A stretch of 43,556 bases of DNA from Streptococcus gordonii (GCF_001553855.1 NZ_LQWV01000012.1:384877-428432), one strand, 5' to 3'. Positions 1-7,406 are shown, counted from the first letter of the stretch. The notes: a model not told the origin generated them from the letters alone. Translations and numbers: made by a program.

Positions 1-111
1 TTCTTTCTGGTTGTTTTTTGATAACGGAGGTTTGCTCAAATGCTATAAGAAATAAATTAGGAGGTCTATCATCTAAAAAAATGTATGTAACAAAAAATAA
101 TTTAACTAATG

Positions 112-170
112 GTGTGAACTTTTTAGTATTTATCAGCTCAATTCGTGTATTTTTAGGATAAAGTTCACAC
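112..170. repeat. inverted repeat, 11-bp perfect arms
   Basis: Arm GTGTGAACTTT at 112-122 is repeated inverted as AAAGTTCACAC at 160-170, with 37 bases between. There is no T-tract after it, so it is not an obvious terminator. It could be a remnant of a small insertion element; that is inference. Confidence 0.5.
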
Positions 171-210
171 TATTTAAATGAAATATATCCAAATTAGATG
201 AAATTGTTCT

Positions 211-327
211 TTCTGAAAACGTGGGAAAACATTGATTTTAAGCCCATCTTGAAACTTATTCAAATAGAAATGTTTCCAACCAGGCTTGAAAAAGGCTCGT
301 AAAGCATCACAATTTAGTAAACGTTAA
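211..327. repeat. dispersed repeat, copy 1 (diverged)
   Basis: It shares TTCTGAAAA at its left end and a conserved right end, including GCTCGTAAAGCATCACAATT and AACGTTAA, with copies at 1182-1346 and 7008-7172. The middle part is diverged and this copy is about 10 bp longer in the core. The right end matches copy 3 especially well (AATTTAGTAAACGTTAA). Family unknown to me; it does not match the BOX sequence I know. Confidence 0.7.
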
Positions 328-346
328 AACTTATTTACACTTATTG

Positions 347-383
347 AAAGCATTTCGTATCAAAAATACGGGATGCTTTTTCT
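347..383 (+). terminator. rho-independent terminator after repeat copy 1
   Basis: A 14-bp stem (347-360 with 366-379, G-U pairs allowed), loop CAAAA, and a T-run. It follows repeat copy 1 by 20 bases, the same arrangement as at the other two copies, but the stem sequence differs. Confidence 0.7.
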
Positions 384-581
384 GTCTAGCTTAATTTTAC
401 AAGTTAGGTAATTAAAAGTTAGAATTTGGCCATAAATTATGATATAACTTAAGTAAGTGATAAGTATTTAATGTATTTCTTGTGATATTCTAATTTAATA
501 AATTGGAATTCTATCAATATTTTGAACATATTTTGAGATGAAACATTTGATGGGTAAGAGAAATCAAAAAAGGAGGTTCTT

Positions 582-1169
582 ATGTGTATAGTTGACCAAG
601 TTAAGAAAATAGCAACTTATATTTGTGAAGCTTTTGAAGACTGGGGTTTGGATGATCCTGTAGAGGAAGGATACCTGGAAGATTATCAGGAAATTTCTGG
701 AGCATCTGAGGAGGAAATTCAGGAGTTTGAGAAGAGACTTGGAATTTCTCTCCCCGATGAACTTAAGGAAGTCTATCGCTACAAAAACGGCAGTAAATTC
801 TTAGCAGTCTTACCCTGTGTGATTGACCAAAGAGAAATGGCTTTTTCTCTGATGAGTTTGCAGGAAATAGAAGCTGGGAAAAGATATTTTCAAAATAGGG
901 ATGCCCTGTTAACGGAATTTCCCGACTATTTTTCGAGCAAAGATGTTGAAGAAATGCGTGATAGTAGAGTTAAACCCTATCTTTTTAATAAGAAATGGCT
1001 TCCTTTTGCGGAATATTGCGATTCTTGTTATCTCATGCTTGATTTTGATCCAGACCAGGAGGGGCAAGAAGGGCAGATTATTTGCTACATTCATGATCCT
1101 GATGAGATTATCTATGTGGCAAAAAGTTTTACGGAGCTGATTGAAGGGATAATGGAAGTGATCGTATAA
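582..1169 (+). CDS. SUKH / SMI1-KNR4 family protein, probable orphan immunity protein
   Basis: 195 residues, soluble and acidic. The core (about residues 38-72) reads like the SMI1/KNR4 start: GASEEEIQEFEKRLGISLP, then DELKEVYRYKNGS. A WLPFAEY strand and a C-terminal SFTELIEGI helix complete the fold pattern. The start is ATG with AGGAGG six bases upstream. Known of the family: many SUKH proteins neutralise toxins of contact-dependent or type VII-exported polymorphic systems. No toxin or WXG100 gene lies beside it, so it is an orphan here. It ends 12 bases before a dispersed repeat. Family call good; the immunity role is inference. Confidence 0.72.
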   Translation: MCIVDQVKKIATYICEAFEDWGLDDPVEEGYLEDYQEISGASEEEIQEFEKRLGISLPDELKEVYRYKNGSKFLAVLPCVIDQREMAFSLMSLQEIEAGKRYFQNRDALLTEFPDYFSSKDVEEMRDSRVKPYLFNKKWLPFAEYCDSCYLMLDFDPDQEGQEGQIICYIHDPDEIIYVAKSFTELIEGIMEVIV

Positions 1170-1181
1170 AAGAGGGTAGTA

Positions 1182-1346
1182 TATTCCCCTATTTAAAAAA
1201 TATTGATTCATATTTTATGAAATTAATCAGTAGATATCATTCTGAAAAGCCTTGATATGACGTTGTTTTTAGTCCAACTGAAACTCATACTTTCCAAGCC
1301 AGGCTTGAAAAAAGCTCGTAAAGCATCACAATTCTCAAAACGTTAA
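1182..1346. repeat. dispersed repeat, copy 2 (165 bp)
   Basis: It aligns without visible gaps to 7008-7172: both begin TATTCCCCTATTTA, continue with ATTGATTCA and TTATGAAAT, then TTCTGAAAAGCCTTGATAT, and end in CGTTAATTCG. It lies directly behind the SUKH gene and before a hairpin terminator. With copy 3 it forms a direct repeat around the metal-resistance genes. Confidence 0.82.
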
Positions 1347-1374
1347 TTCGTTGCTGGGAAGCACAATACAAACG

Positions 1375-1405
1375 AAAATACTTTGCAACTTGCAAGGTAT
1401 TTTTT
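1375..1405 (+). terminator. rho-independent terminator after repeat copy 2
   Basis: Stem AAAATACTTTGC with GCAAGGTATTTT, loop AACTT, then a T-run. It serves the SUKH gene or a transcript of the repeat itself. Confidence 0.75.
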
Positions 1406-1521
1406 GTATGAGAACTGGCGGTACACAATTAGGCTAGCTCTAACGACTTTAGTCGCAAAATACTTATTTTTCGGAAAGTTAGCTATTAATATTTATCAAT
1501 GATAAAAATAGCATGTTTTAA

Positions 1522-1556
1522 GGGACTGACCCCAAAAAGTGAGAATTTAATAAAAA
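1522..1556. repeat. left 35-bp inverted repeat of the copper cassette
   Basis: 29 of 35 bases match the reverse complement of 4614-4648. Shared blocks are ACTGACCCC, TGAGAATT and AATAAAAA. The pair encloses copY-copB and lies directly against the copY promoter. Such ends look like insertion-sequence termini, but no transposase is present; I could not name the family. Confidence 0.7.
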
Positions 1557-1559
1557 GAC

Positions 1560-1620
1560 TTGACATAATTCGTTTACAACGGTAAACTTATTTTAAACAT
1601 ATTTGTTTACATCTGTAAAC
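1560..1620 (+). promoter_or_regulatory. copYB promoter with two CopY operators (cop boxes)
   Basis: A -35 TTGACA at 1560-1565 and a possible -10 TAAACT at 1583-1588 (17-bp spacer). Two 16-bp boxes: GTTTACAACGGTAAAC (1572-1587), a variant, and GTTTACATCTGTAAAC (1605-1620), which holds the perfect TACAnnTGTA core. CopY is known to bind such pairs and to leave them when copper displaces its zinc. Confidence 0.88.
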
Positions 1621-1637
1621 GACTAGGGGGAAGGAGA

Positions 1638-2087
1638 ATGAGCACAATAGAATTTAATACTTATATCACAGATGCAGAATGGGAAGTCATGCGTGTAGTT
1701 TGGGCAAATAATCGAGTAACTAGTAAAAAAGTCATTTCCGTATTGCAAGAAAAAATGGACTGGACACAATCCACTATCAAAACGATCTTAGGTCGATTAG
1801 TTGGAAAAGGCGTACTAAATACAGAGCATGAAGGTAGAAAGTTTATTTACACTGCCAATATTGAAGAGACAGAAGCCGTAAGGGATTATGCAGAAGATAT
1901 TTTTAACCGTATTTGCAATAAGAAAGTCGGAAATGTAATAGGAAGCATCATTGAAGATCATGTTTTAAGCTTCGATGATATAGATCGACTAGAAAAAATA
2001 TTAGAGATGAAAAAATCTTTCGCAGTAGAAGAAGTGGATTGCAATTGTCCAGAAGGACAATGCGAATGTCATTTACATCATCATTAA
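1638..2087 (+). CDS. copY: copper-responsive repressor CopY
   Basis: 149 residues; BlaI/MecI/CopY family. An N-terminal winged helix-turn-helix (about 10-80, with the WTQSTIKTILGRLVGKGVL recognition region) is followed by a dimerisation segment. The C-terminus carries the CxC-x4-CxC metal site CNCPEGQCEC, as in Enterococcus hirae CopY, followed by an HLHHH tail. It acts in the cytoplasm as a zinc-bound repressor of its own operon; copper(I) releases it. Two cop boxes lie just upstream. AAGGAG precedes the ATG. copB follows after 19 bases, so the two form an operon. Confidence 0.93.
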   Translation: MSTIEFNTYITDAEWEVMRVVWANNRVTSKKVISVLQEKMDWTQSTIKTILGRLVGKGVLNTEHEGRKFIYTANIEETEAVRDYAEDIFNRICNKKVGNVIGSIIEDHVLSFDDIDRLEKILEMKKSFAVEEVDCNCPEGQCECHLHHH

Positions 2088-2106
2088 GCATAAGGAGGAA
2101 TTTAAA

Positions 2107-4305
2107 ATGAATAATGACAACAAATATTCGTCCCATAATCACCATGATTATGACGACATGGATAAGTTAAAACACGAGCATGGAATCACAGATGAACATG
2201 GATACCATAAGGATCAACATCAAGTACATCATGCTGGGCATGACCACAGCGGGCACAGTGGGCATGATCACAGCGGGCACAGTGGACATGATCACAGCGG
2301 GCACAGTGGACATGATCACGGCGGGCACAGTGGACATGATCACAGCGGACACAGTGGGCATGCCCACCATCATCACGGAAGCTTTAAGGAACTTTTCTTA
2401 AAGTCATTGCCACTAGGAATCATTATTATGCTCTTAGTCCCTTTGCATGGATTTGAACTACCATTCCAGTTTACTTTTCCATATTCTGATATTGTAGTAG
2501 CTATTTTATCTACTATATTAATTATTTATGGTGGACGTCCATTCTATCAAGGTGCAGTTGACGAATTTAAACAAAAAGAACCTGGAATGATGGCACTCGT
2601 TTCTTTAGGTTTAAGTGTTTCATATTTATACAGTATTTATGCTGTGATCATTACCTACGTAACGGGTGAACACGTGATGGACTTTTTCTTTGAATTTGCT
2701 TCATTACTATTAATCATGCTATTAGGTCACTGGATTGAGATGAAAGCTATTGGAGAAGCAGGAGACGCACAAGCAGAATTGGCTAAGTTAGTGCCGAAAG
2801 ATGCTCACGTTGTATTAGAAGACGATTCAATTGAAACACGACCAGTTGCTGACTTACAGGTAGGTGATTTAATTCGTGTTCAAGCCGGAGAAAATGTGCC
2901 AGCAGACGGGATTATTGAGCGTGGCGAATCACGTTTAAATGAAGCTCTTTTGACTGGAGAATCAAAAGCAGTTAAAAAAGGCCCTGGCGATGAAGTAATC
3001 GGGGGCTCAACAAATGGAGAAGGGGTTCTTTATATTAAAGTGAATGAGACAGGTGATCAATCCTTCATCTCTCAAGTTCAGAATTTAATCAGCCAAGCTC
3101 AAAGTCAGCCTTCCAGAGCAGAAAATATTGCTCAAAAGGTTGCAGGGTGGCTCTTCTATATTGCTGTTATTGTCGCGCTAATTGCTTTTGTAGTGTGGAT
3201 GATTATTGGAGATATCCCAACGGCAGTTATATTTACTATTACTACATTAGTTATTGCTTGTCCGCACGCATTGGGTCTGGCTATTCCATTGGTAACCGCC
3301 CGTAGCACAAGCTTAGGAGCTAGCCGTGGCTTACTAGTAAAAGACCGCCAAGCCTTAGAAATAGCTCAAGATGCAGATGTGATGATTTTAGATAAAACGG
3401 GTACTTTAACAACTGGTGAATTTAAAGTATTAGATGTAAAACTTCTTAATGACAAATATACAAAAGAGGAAATCATTGCCTTATTGGCAGGTATTGAAGG
3501 AGGATCTAGCCACCCAATTGCTCAATCAATTATAAGTTTCGCCGAGCAGCAAAATATTCGTCCAGCATCTTTTGATTCGATTGATGTGATTTCCGGTGCT
3601 GGAGTAGAGGGTAAAGCAGGTTGGCACCGTTACCAATTAATCAGTCAAAAAGCCTATGGACGTAATCTTGATATGGATATTCCAAAAGGAGCAACTCTTA
3701 GTGTCTTAGTAGAAAACGATGATGCCATTGGTGCTGTAGCTTTAGGGGACGAATTAAAACCAACGAGTAAAGAGTTAATTAAAGCTCTTAAAAAGAACAA
3801 TATTCAACCAATTATGGCAACAGGTGATAATGAAAAAGCGGCTCAAGGCGCGGCAGTAGATTTAGGGATTGAATATAGATCAAATCAATCTCCACAAGAC
3901 AAATATGAGTTAGTTAAAACACTTAAAGATGAAGGAAAGAAAGTTATCATGGTAGGTGATGGTGTAAATGATGCTCCTTCTCTTGCCTTAGCAGATGTTG
4001 GTATAGCTATAGGTGCTGGAACTCAAGTTGCATTGGATTCAGCTGATGTCATATTGACTCAATCAGATCCAGGAGATATTGAATCATTCATTGAATTAGC
4101 ACACAAAACAACTCGTAAAATGAAACAAAACCTATTTTGGGGAGCTGGTTATAACTTTATAGCTATCCCTCTAGCTGCAGGAATTTTGGCTCCTATTGGT
4201 ATCACATTAAGCCCTGCATTAGGAGCAATCCTAATGTCTGTGTCAACAGTCATCGTCGCCATTAATGCTATGTTATTAAGTTTAGATCCAAAAAATAACG
4301 GTTAA
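2107..4305 (+). CDS. copB: copper-exporting P1B ATPase, CopB type
   Basis: 732 residues, inner-membrane P-type ATPase. The N-terminal region (about 1-95) is extremely His-rich, with tandem HDHSGHSG units, and replaces the CxxC domains of CopA. Later come TGES (283-286, actuator), the intramembrane CPH motif (Cys385-Pro-His387) typical of the CopB (P1B-3) subgroup, DKTGT (phosphorylated Asp429), SSHPI in the nucleotide domain, and GDGVNDAP. About eight membrane segments are expected. It pumps copper out of the cytoplasm. It is co-transcribed with copY; no copZ or cupA chaperone gene is present. A strong AGGAGG precedes the ATG. The gene sits between 35-bp inverted repeats, which suggests lateral arrival. 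Confidence 0.93.
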   Translation: MNNDNKYSSHNHHDYDDMDKLKHEHGITDEHGYHKDQHQVHHAGHDHSGHSGHDHSGHSGHDHSGHSGHDHGGHSGHDHSGHSGHAHHHHGSFKELFLKSLPLGIIIMLLVPLHGFELPFQFTFPYSDIVVAILSTILIIYGGRPFYQGAVDEFKQKEPGMMALVSLGLSVSYLYSIYAVIITYVTGEHVMDFFFEFASLLLIMLLGHWIEMKAIGEAGDAQAELAKLVPKDAHVVLEDDSIETRPVADLQVGDLIRVQAGENVPADGIIERGESRLNEALLTGESKAVKKGPGDEVIGGSTNGEGVLYIKVNETGDQSFISQVQNLISQAQSQPSRAENIAQKVAGWLFYIAVIVALIAFVVWMIIGDIPTAVIFTITTLVIACPHALGLAIPLVTARSTSLGASRGLLVKDRQALEIAQDADVMILDKTGTLTTGEFKVLDVKLLNDKYTKEEIIALLAGIEGGSSHPIAQSIISFAEQQNIRPASFDSIDVISGAGVEGKAGWHRYQLISQKAYGRNLDMDIPKGATLSVLVENDDAIGAVALGDELKPTSKELIKALKKNNIQPIMATGDNEKAAQGAAVDLGIEYRSNQSPQDKYELVKTLKDEGKKVIMVGDGVNDAPSLALADVGIAIGAGTQVALDSADVILTQSDPGDIESFIELAHKTTRKMKQNLFWGAGYNFIAIPLAAGILAPIGITLSPALGAILMSVSTVIVAINAMLLSLDPKNNG
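2236..2355 (+). repeat. five tandem 24-bp repeats in copB (His-rich)
   Basis: Five in-frame 24-base units starting at 2236, 2260, 2284, 2308 and 2332, each coding GHDHSGHS or a close variant (one unit has Gly for the first Ser). Units differ by only a few bases, which suggests recent slippage or recombination. In-frame copy change would alter the number of metal-binding histidines. Confidence 0.9.
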
Positions 4306-4379
4306 CAGATCGAATGATTGAAACTCCTTAAAGTATCAAGATACAATAGTTTTACAGGAGAAAAAGAGATGTAAGTAAT

Positions 4380-4437
4380 GGCTCTTTGTAAAATCGTGTT
4401 GGTAGAAGTAGACGATTTTTCTACCAACACGATTTTT
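4380..4437. repeat. long perfect hairpin with ISL3-like end
   Basis: An 18-bp perfect stem (4390-4407 with 4419-4436) and an 11-base loop. It is preceded by GGCTCTTTGTA (4380-4390), which resembles the ends of ISL3-family elements as I remember them; only one such end is seen. It could be a small non-autonomous element, and it could also act as the copB terminator. The ISL3 link is from memory and uncertain. Confidence 0.5.
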
Positions 4438-4557
4438 AATTTATTATAGAACTGATTTCTGTTAAAATCCTAAAAGCCACCTATTTCGACAGTTTTATAG
4501 CATGTTATTCTATTTTCTTGACAATAATACCACCGTCTCCACACGTTTTTTAACCAT

Positions 4558-4620
4558 AAAAAGCCACCTCCATGAGCATTTGATTATATTGTACCGAATC
4601 CAACTTGGAGGTGTTTTTAT
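4558..4620 (+). terminator. terminator-like hairpin
   Basis: CACCTCC (4565-4571) pairs with GGAGGTG (4607-4613), extended by A5/T5 across a two-base bulge, with a 35-base loop. The T-run overlaps the start of the right inverted repeat. Confidence 0.5.
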
Positions 4621-4648
4621 TTAATTCTCATTTACGGGGGTCAGTGCC
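4614..4648. repeat. right 35-bp inverted repeat of the copper cassette
   Basis: The reverse complement matches 1522-1556 at 29 of 35 positions without gaps. Together they delimit a 3,127-bp unit. I see no clear target duplication: the outer flanks end in TTTTAA on the left and begin AATTAA on the right. Confidence 0.7.
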
Positions 4649-4950
4649 AATTAAAATTGCGTATTTTTTATTTAAAATGTATTAGAATTAAATTCATATA
4701 AAATATGCACGAAAAATAAATCAAAATTAAAAAGTACAAATTAATGAAGTGATTATTGATAAAAATAGTTAATAATTGGTTAAACAAAATATATAACTCG
4801 TTTATAAATTTATAGAAATGAACCATTATAAATCTCCTCTTAAATATTGAAAAAACCATTGGCAGTGGACATACTTTAAGACTATATATTTCTGAAACTA
4901 GTTTCACAATACAAATATTGACATGCAATTATTAATTGGTGGATTTTAAG

Positions 4951-5002
4951 TTGACATCTACAAAGTTTAATGTTAGAATACATTCAAAAATATATTTGAA
5001 TG
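4951..5002 (+). promoter_or_regulatory. cadDX promoter and CadX operator
   Basis: TTGACA (4951-4956), a 17-bp spacer and TAGAAT (4974-4979). Directly downstream lies the dyad CATTCAAA-N6-TTTGAATG (4981-4988 and 4995-5002). It has the TCAAA/TTTGA half-sites I recall for operators of CadC-type ArsR repressors, placed to block transcription start. Confidence 0.85.
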
Positions 5003-5011
5003 AGGTGTTTT

Positions 5012-5626
5012 ATGATTCAAAATATTGTTACTTCAATAATCCTGTATTCTGGGACAGCTGTAGACTTACTTATTATCCTAATGTTATTTTTTGCCAAAAG
5101 AAAAAGCAGAAAGGACATCATTAACATCTATTTAGGACAATTTCTAGGCTCTGTTAGTCTAATATTCCTAAGTTTGCTTTTTGCATTTGTCTTAAATTAT
5201 ATTCCTAGTAAAGAGATTTTAGGTTTGCTCGGTTTGATTCCAATTTTCCTAGGACTCAAAGTTTTGCTTTTAGGAGATTCTGATGGAGAAGCTATTGCAA
5301 AAGATGGTTTGCGCAAAGATAATAAAAACCTGATTTTTCTAGTCGCTATGATTACTTTTGCAAGTTGTGGTGCTGACAATATTGGTGTTTTTGTCCCATA
5401 TTTTATTACCTTAAATTTAGCGAATTTGATTGTGGCTTTACTTACCTTTCTAGTCATGATTTATCTCTTGGTTTTTTCTGCCCAAAAATTGGCACAAGTC
5501 CCTTCTGTTGGAGAAACTTTGGAAAAATATAGCAGATGGTTTATTGCCGTTGTCTATTTAGGATTGGGGATGTATATCCTGATTGAAAACAACAGCTTTG
5601 ACATGCTAAGGGCTGTGTTAGGCTAG
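5012..5626 (+). CDS. cadD: cadmium resistance transporter CadD
   Basis: 204 residues from the chosen ATG (5012), which has TGAGGTG at 5001-5007; an ATG at 5000 lies inside that ribosome site and the operator. About five to six membrane helices cover almost the whole length. The segment FASCGADNIGVFVPYF is the conserved CadD core. Known of the family: membrane cadmium (and sometimes zinc) resistance transporters of Gram-positive plasmids and chromosomes. It is followed after 11 bases by an ArsR-type regulator, the usual cadD-cadX arrangement, and preceded by a matching operator. Confidence 0.9.
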   Translation: MIQNIVTSIILYSGTAVDLLIILMLFFAKRKSRKDIINIYLGQFLGSVSLIFLSLLFAFVLNYIPSKEILGLLGLIPIFLGLKVLLLGDSDGEAIAKDGLRKDNKNLIFLVAMITFASCGADNIGVFVPYFITLNLANLIVALLTFLVMIYLLVFSAQKLAQVPSVGETLEKYSRWFIAVVYLGLGMYILIENNSFDMLRAVLG

Positions 5627-5637
5627 GAGAAAAAATT

Positions 5638-5976
5638 ATGAAAAAAGATAGTATCTGTCAAGTGGATGTTATTAATCAACAAAATGTTAAAACCGCAACG
5701 AACTACCTTAAAAAGGAAAAAGTCCAAAAATCACTTCGCATTTTATCAAAATTTACCGATAATAAACAGATAAATATCATCTTTTATCTCCTTGCTGTTG
5801 AAGAACTCTGTGTCTGTGATATAGCCTGTTTACTAAATCTCAGTATGGCATCTGCCTCCCACCATCTTCGTAAACTAGCCAATCAAAACATCTTGGATAC
5901 TAGAAGAGAGGGGAAAATTATATATTATTTTATAAAAGATGAGGAAATCAAAGACTTTTTTAATCAACTAGGATAA
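5638..5976 (+). CDS. cadX: ArsR/SmtB-family cadmium-responsive repressor CadX/CadC-like
   Basis: 112 residues, winged helix-turn-helix. The metal site is readable: Cys58 and Cys60 in ELCVCD (alpha3) and Cys7 in the N-terminal arm, at the same numbers as staphylococcal CadC. Position 11, a cysteine in CadC, is valine here. The recognition helix reads SMASASHHLRKL. It is the likely repressor of cadD and itself, acting at the dyad 4981-5002 and released by Cd/Pb/Zn ions. ATG with GGAG about 10 bases upstream. Confidence 0.9.
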   Translation: MKKDSICQVDVINQQNVKTATNYLKKEKVQKSLRILSKFTDNKQINIIFYLLAVEELCVCDIACLLNLSMASASHHLRKLANQNILDTRREGKIIYYFIKDEEIKDFFNQLG

Positions 5977-6021
5977 CAACTATTTTTACTACTTTATCAT
6001 GATTATATATAGGACTTATCT

Positions 6022-6155
6022 ATGAAATTTTTTGATGAAAATTACTCACAAGAAAGACTACTCATAGCAAATGTTTAAGAAAAAAGTATAATTTAAAGCA
6101 AAGCGACCTAGGTAATGCAGGTCAAGTTAGCCAAGTTGAAAAGGAAGAAATCTGA
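6022..6155 (+). pseudogene. decayed XRE-family regulator, N-terminal fragment with frameshift
   Basis: From ATG 6022 the frame reads MKFFDENYSQERLLIANV then stops. In the next frame, starting around 6070, the DNA reads RKKYNLKQSDLGNAG and QVSQVEKEEI then stops. The second part is a clear helix-turn-helix of the XRE type (LKQSDLG, AGQVSQVEK). The two parts look like one gene broken by a frameshift and truncated. No intact remainder follows. Confidence 0.6.
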
Positions 6156-6374
6156 AAGAAAATGTATCTTTGATAGTAGTCATTTATTGTGAAATATGAT
6201 ATATTTATTGATTAGATGGATGAATATTTCTAAAGTTAAATAAAATATGACAGATACATGCTTTTTAGTGTATCCTGTTTGTACTCAAAATATGAAGTGA
6301 CTATCCAATATTTAAGATTAATAAATATTATACGATGAGATAGAATGCTACAAAATGAAAGGCGATGTAATCTG

Positions 6375-6956
6375 ATGAAGAAAGATAGATTAATTGCATT
6401 GACAGATGCGGTTCTAGCAATTATAATGACTATCCTAATCTTAGAATTAGAAAAACCAACGACACCAAGTCTTCAAGCTTTTTGGGATTTACGGCAAAAT
6501 TTCTTTGCTTATTTTCTTTCTTTTTTCTGGTTGGGATCGTTATGGATGGCACTAAATACATTGTGGGAAAAGGTTGAGAAAATTTCTCAACAAATTGTTT
6601 GGTGGAATTTGTTTCTTTTATTTTTTGTTTCATTTATGCCCTATGCTACTGGAATAGTTAGTAGTCATTTCATGAATCATACGGCACAGCTCTTTTATGG
6701 ACTGATCGTTATTGTTTCAACGGTAGCAAACTGGTTTTTACATAAAGTAATTGATAAACCCAATATAGATCAGAAAGAATTACTTGAAGCTACCGCACAA
6801 TATAGAAAGTTATTGATACCTGACCTAATAATTAAAGGAGTGGGATTGATTCTATCCTTAATTTTCTATCCTCCGATTATGATGTATAGTGTTTTAATTG
6901 CGGCATTTTACATCATAACTTTAAAAACACTATCTGAAAAAAGAGTGAATAACTAG
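6375..6956 (+). CDS. TMEM175-like (DUF1211) membrane protein, putative potassium channel
   Basis: 193 residues from ATG 6375, with AAAGG upstream; an ATG 30 bases earlier lacks a ribosome site. The first helix, RLIALTDAVLAIIMTILILEL, matches the signature of bacterial TMEM175 proteins (usually R..AFSDGVFAI..T..VLE), with Thr-Asp in place of Ser-Asp. About six membrane helices. Known of the family: potassium-selective leak channels of four subunits in bacteria. It stands alone, with repeat copy 3 fifty bases downstream. Function by family only. Confidence 0.8.
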   Translation: MKKDRLIALTDAVLAIIMTILILELEKPTTPSLQAFWDLRQNFFAYFLSFFWLGSLWMALNTLWEKVEKISQQIVWWNLFLLFFVSFMPYATGIVSSHFMNHTAQLFYGLIVIVSTVANWFLHKVIDKPNIDQKELLEATAQYRKLLIPDLIIKGVGLILSLIFYPPIMMYSVLIAAFYIITLKTLSEKRVNN

Positions 6957-7007
6957 AAAACGGTGCCCAAAGTTAGGTGTATTATTTTAATGCTTACAGA
7001 CCTAAAC

Positions 7008-7172
7008 TATTCCCCTATTTATAATTTATTGATTCAAATTTTATGAAATGAATGAGTAGATAACGTTCTGAAAAGCCTTGATATTACGCTATTTTTAATC
7101 CAACTGAAACTCGTACTTTCCAAACTAGGTCTTAAGAAAGCTCGTAAAGCATCACAATTTAGTAAACGTTAA
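7008..7172. repeat. dispersed repeat, copy 3 (165 bp)
   Basis: Ungapped homologue of 1182-1346 in the same orientation. Its last 34 bases, from GCTCGTAAAGC to AACGTTAA, equal copy 1. It is the right-hand member of the direct repeat around the metal genes and lies behind the TMEM175-like gene. Confidence 0.82.
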
Positions 7173-7195
7173 TTCGAAAGAATTACAATATTTAA

Positions 7196-7224
7196 AAAGA
7201 GCACCTTTCGAGGTGTTCTTTTTG
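7196..7224 (+). terminator. rho-independent terminator after repeat copy 3
   Basis: Stem AAAGAGCACCT with AGGTGTTCTTT, stable TTCG tetraloop, T-run. Third example of repeat plus terminator. Confidence 0.85.
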
Positions 7225-7345
7225 TGCTTTCATCCTAAATTGTGGCAGTCGACGTAGTTGTTGTGGCTTTAGCCACTTAGAAATACAGCTGCAATTCGAC
7301 GAAGTCGTTTGCCTCAATACGTTAAAATTTATTTAGGTCTATTCC

Positions 7346-7373
7346 AAGCATCTCCTTATTGGGATGCTTTTCT
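7346..7373 (+). terminator. second hairpin terminator
   Basis: AAGCATCTCC (7346-7355), loop TTATT, GGGATGCTT (7361-7369), then TTTC. The outer part, AAGCAT/ATGCTT, recalls the terminator behind repeat copy 1. Confidence 0.6.
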
Positions 7374-7406
7374 TATATTCTAAAATCAAATGCCTTAGCA
7401 ATATTT

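Larger units (their letters stand above)
1..581. other. gene-free AT-rich leader region
   Basis: No convincing gene lies here. It holds an inverted repeat (112-122 with 160-170), the first copy of a dispersed repeat (211-327) and a hairpin terminator (347-383). The 26-codon frame at 81-161 has no well-placed ribosome site. The last 40 bases carry the ribosome site (AGGAGG, 571-576) of the next gene. Confidence 0.6.
4438..4950. other. AT-rich non-coding gap between copB and cadD
   Basis: No gene is supported. It holds a terminator-like hairpin (4558-4620), the right inverted repeat of the copper cassette (4614-4648) and a perfect 14-bp palindrome TGAAACTAGTTTCA (4893-4906). The stretch 4660-4890 is very AT-rich with no recognisable feature. 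Confidence 0.6.

Noticed and set aside
81..161. 26-codon frame near the window start
   Set aside because: The nearest AGGAGG is about 15 bases too far from the ATG, and the product resembles nothing.
2167..2401. Repetitive reading frames on both strands across the copB His repeat
   Set aside because: They are side effects of the 24-bp repeat inside copB; no ribosome site and a low-complexity product.
4378..4449. Short frame MALCKIVLVE... after copB
   Set aside because: It lies across the perfect hairpin 4390-4436; no ribosome site at a proper distance.
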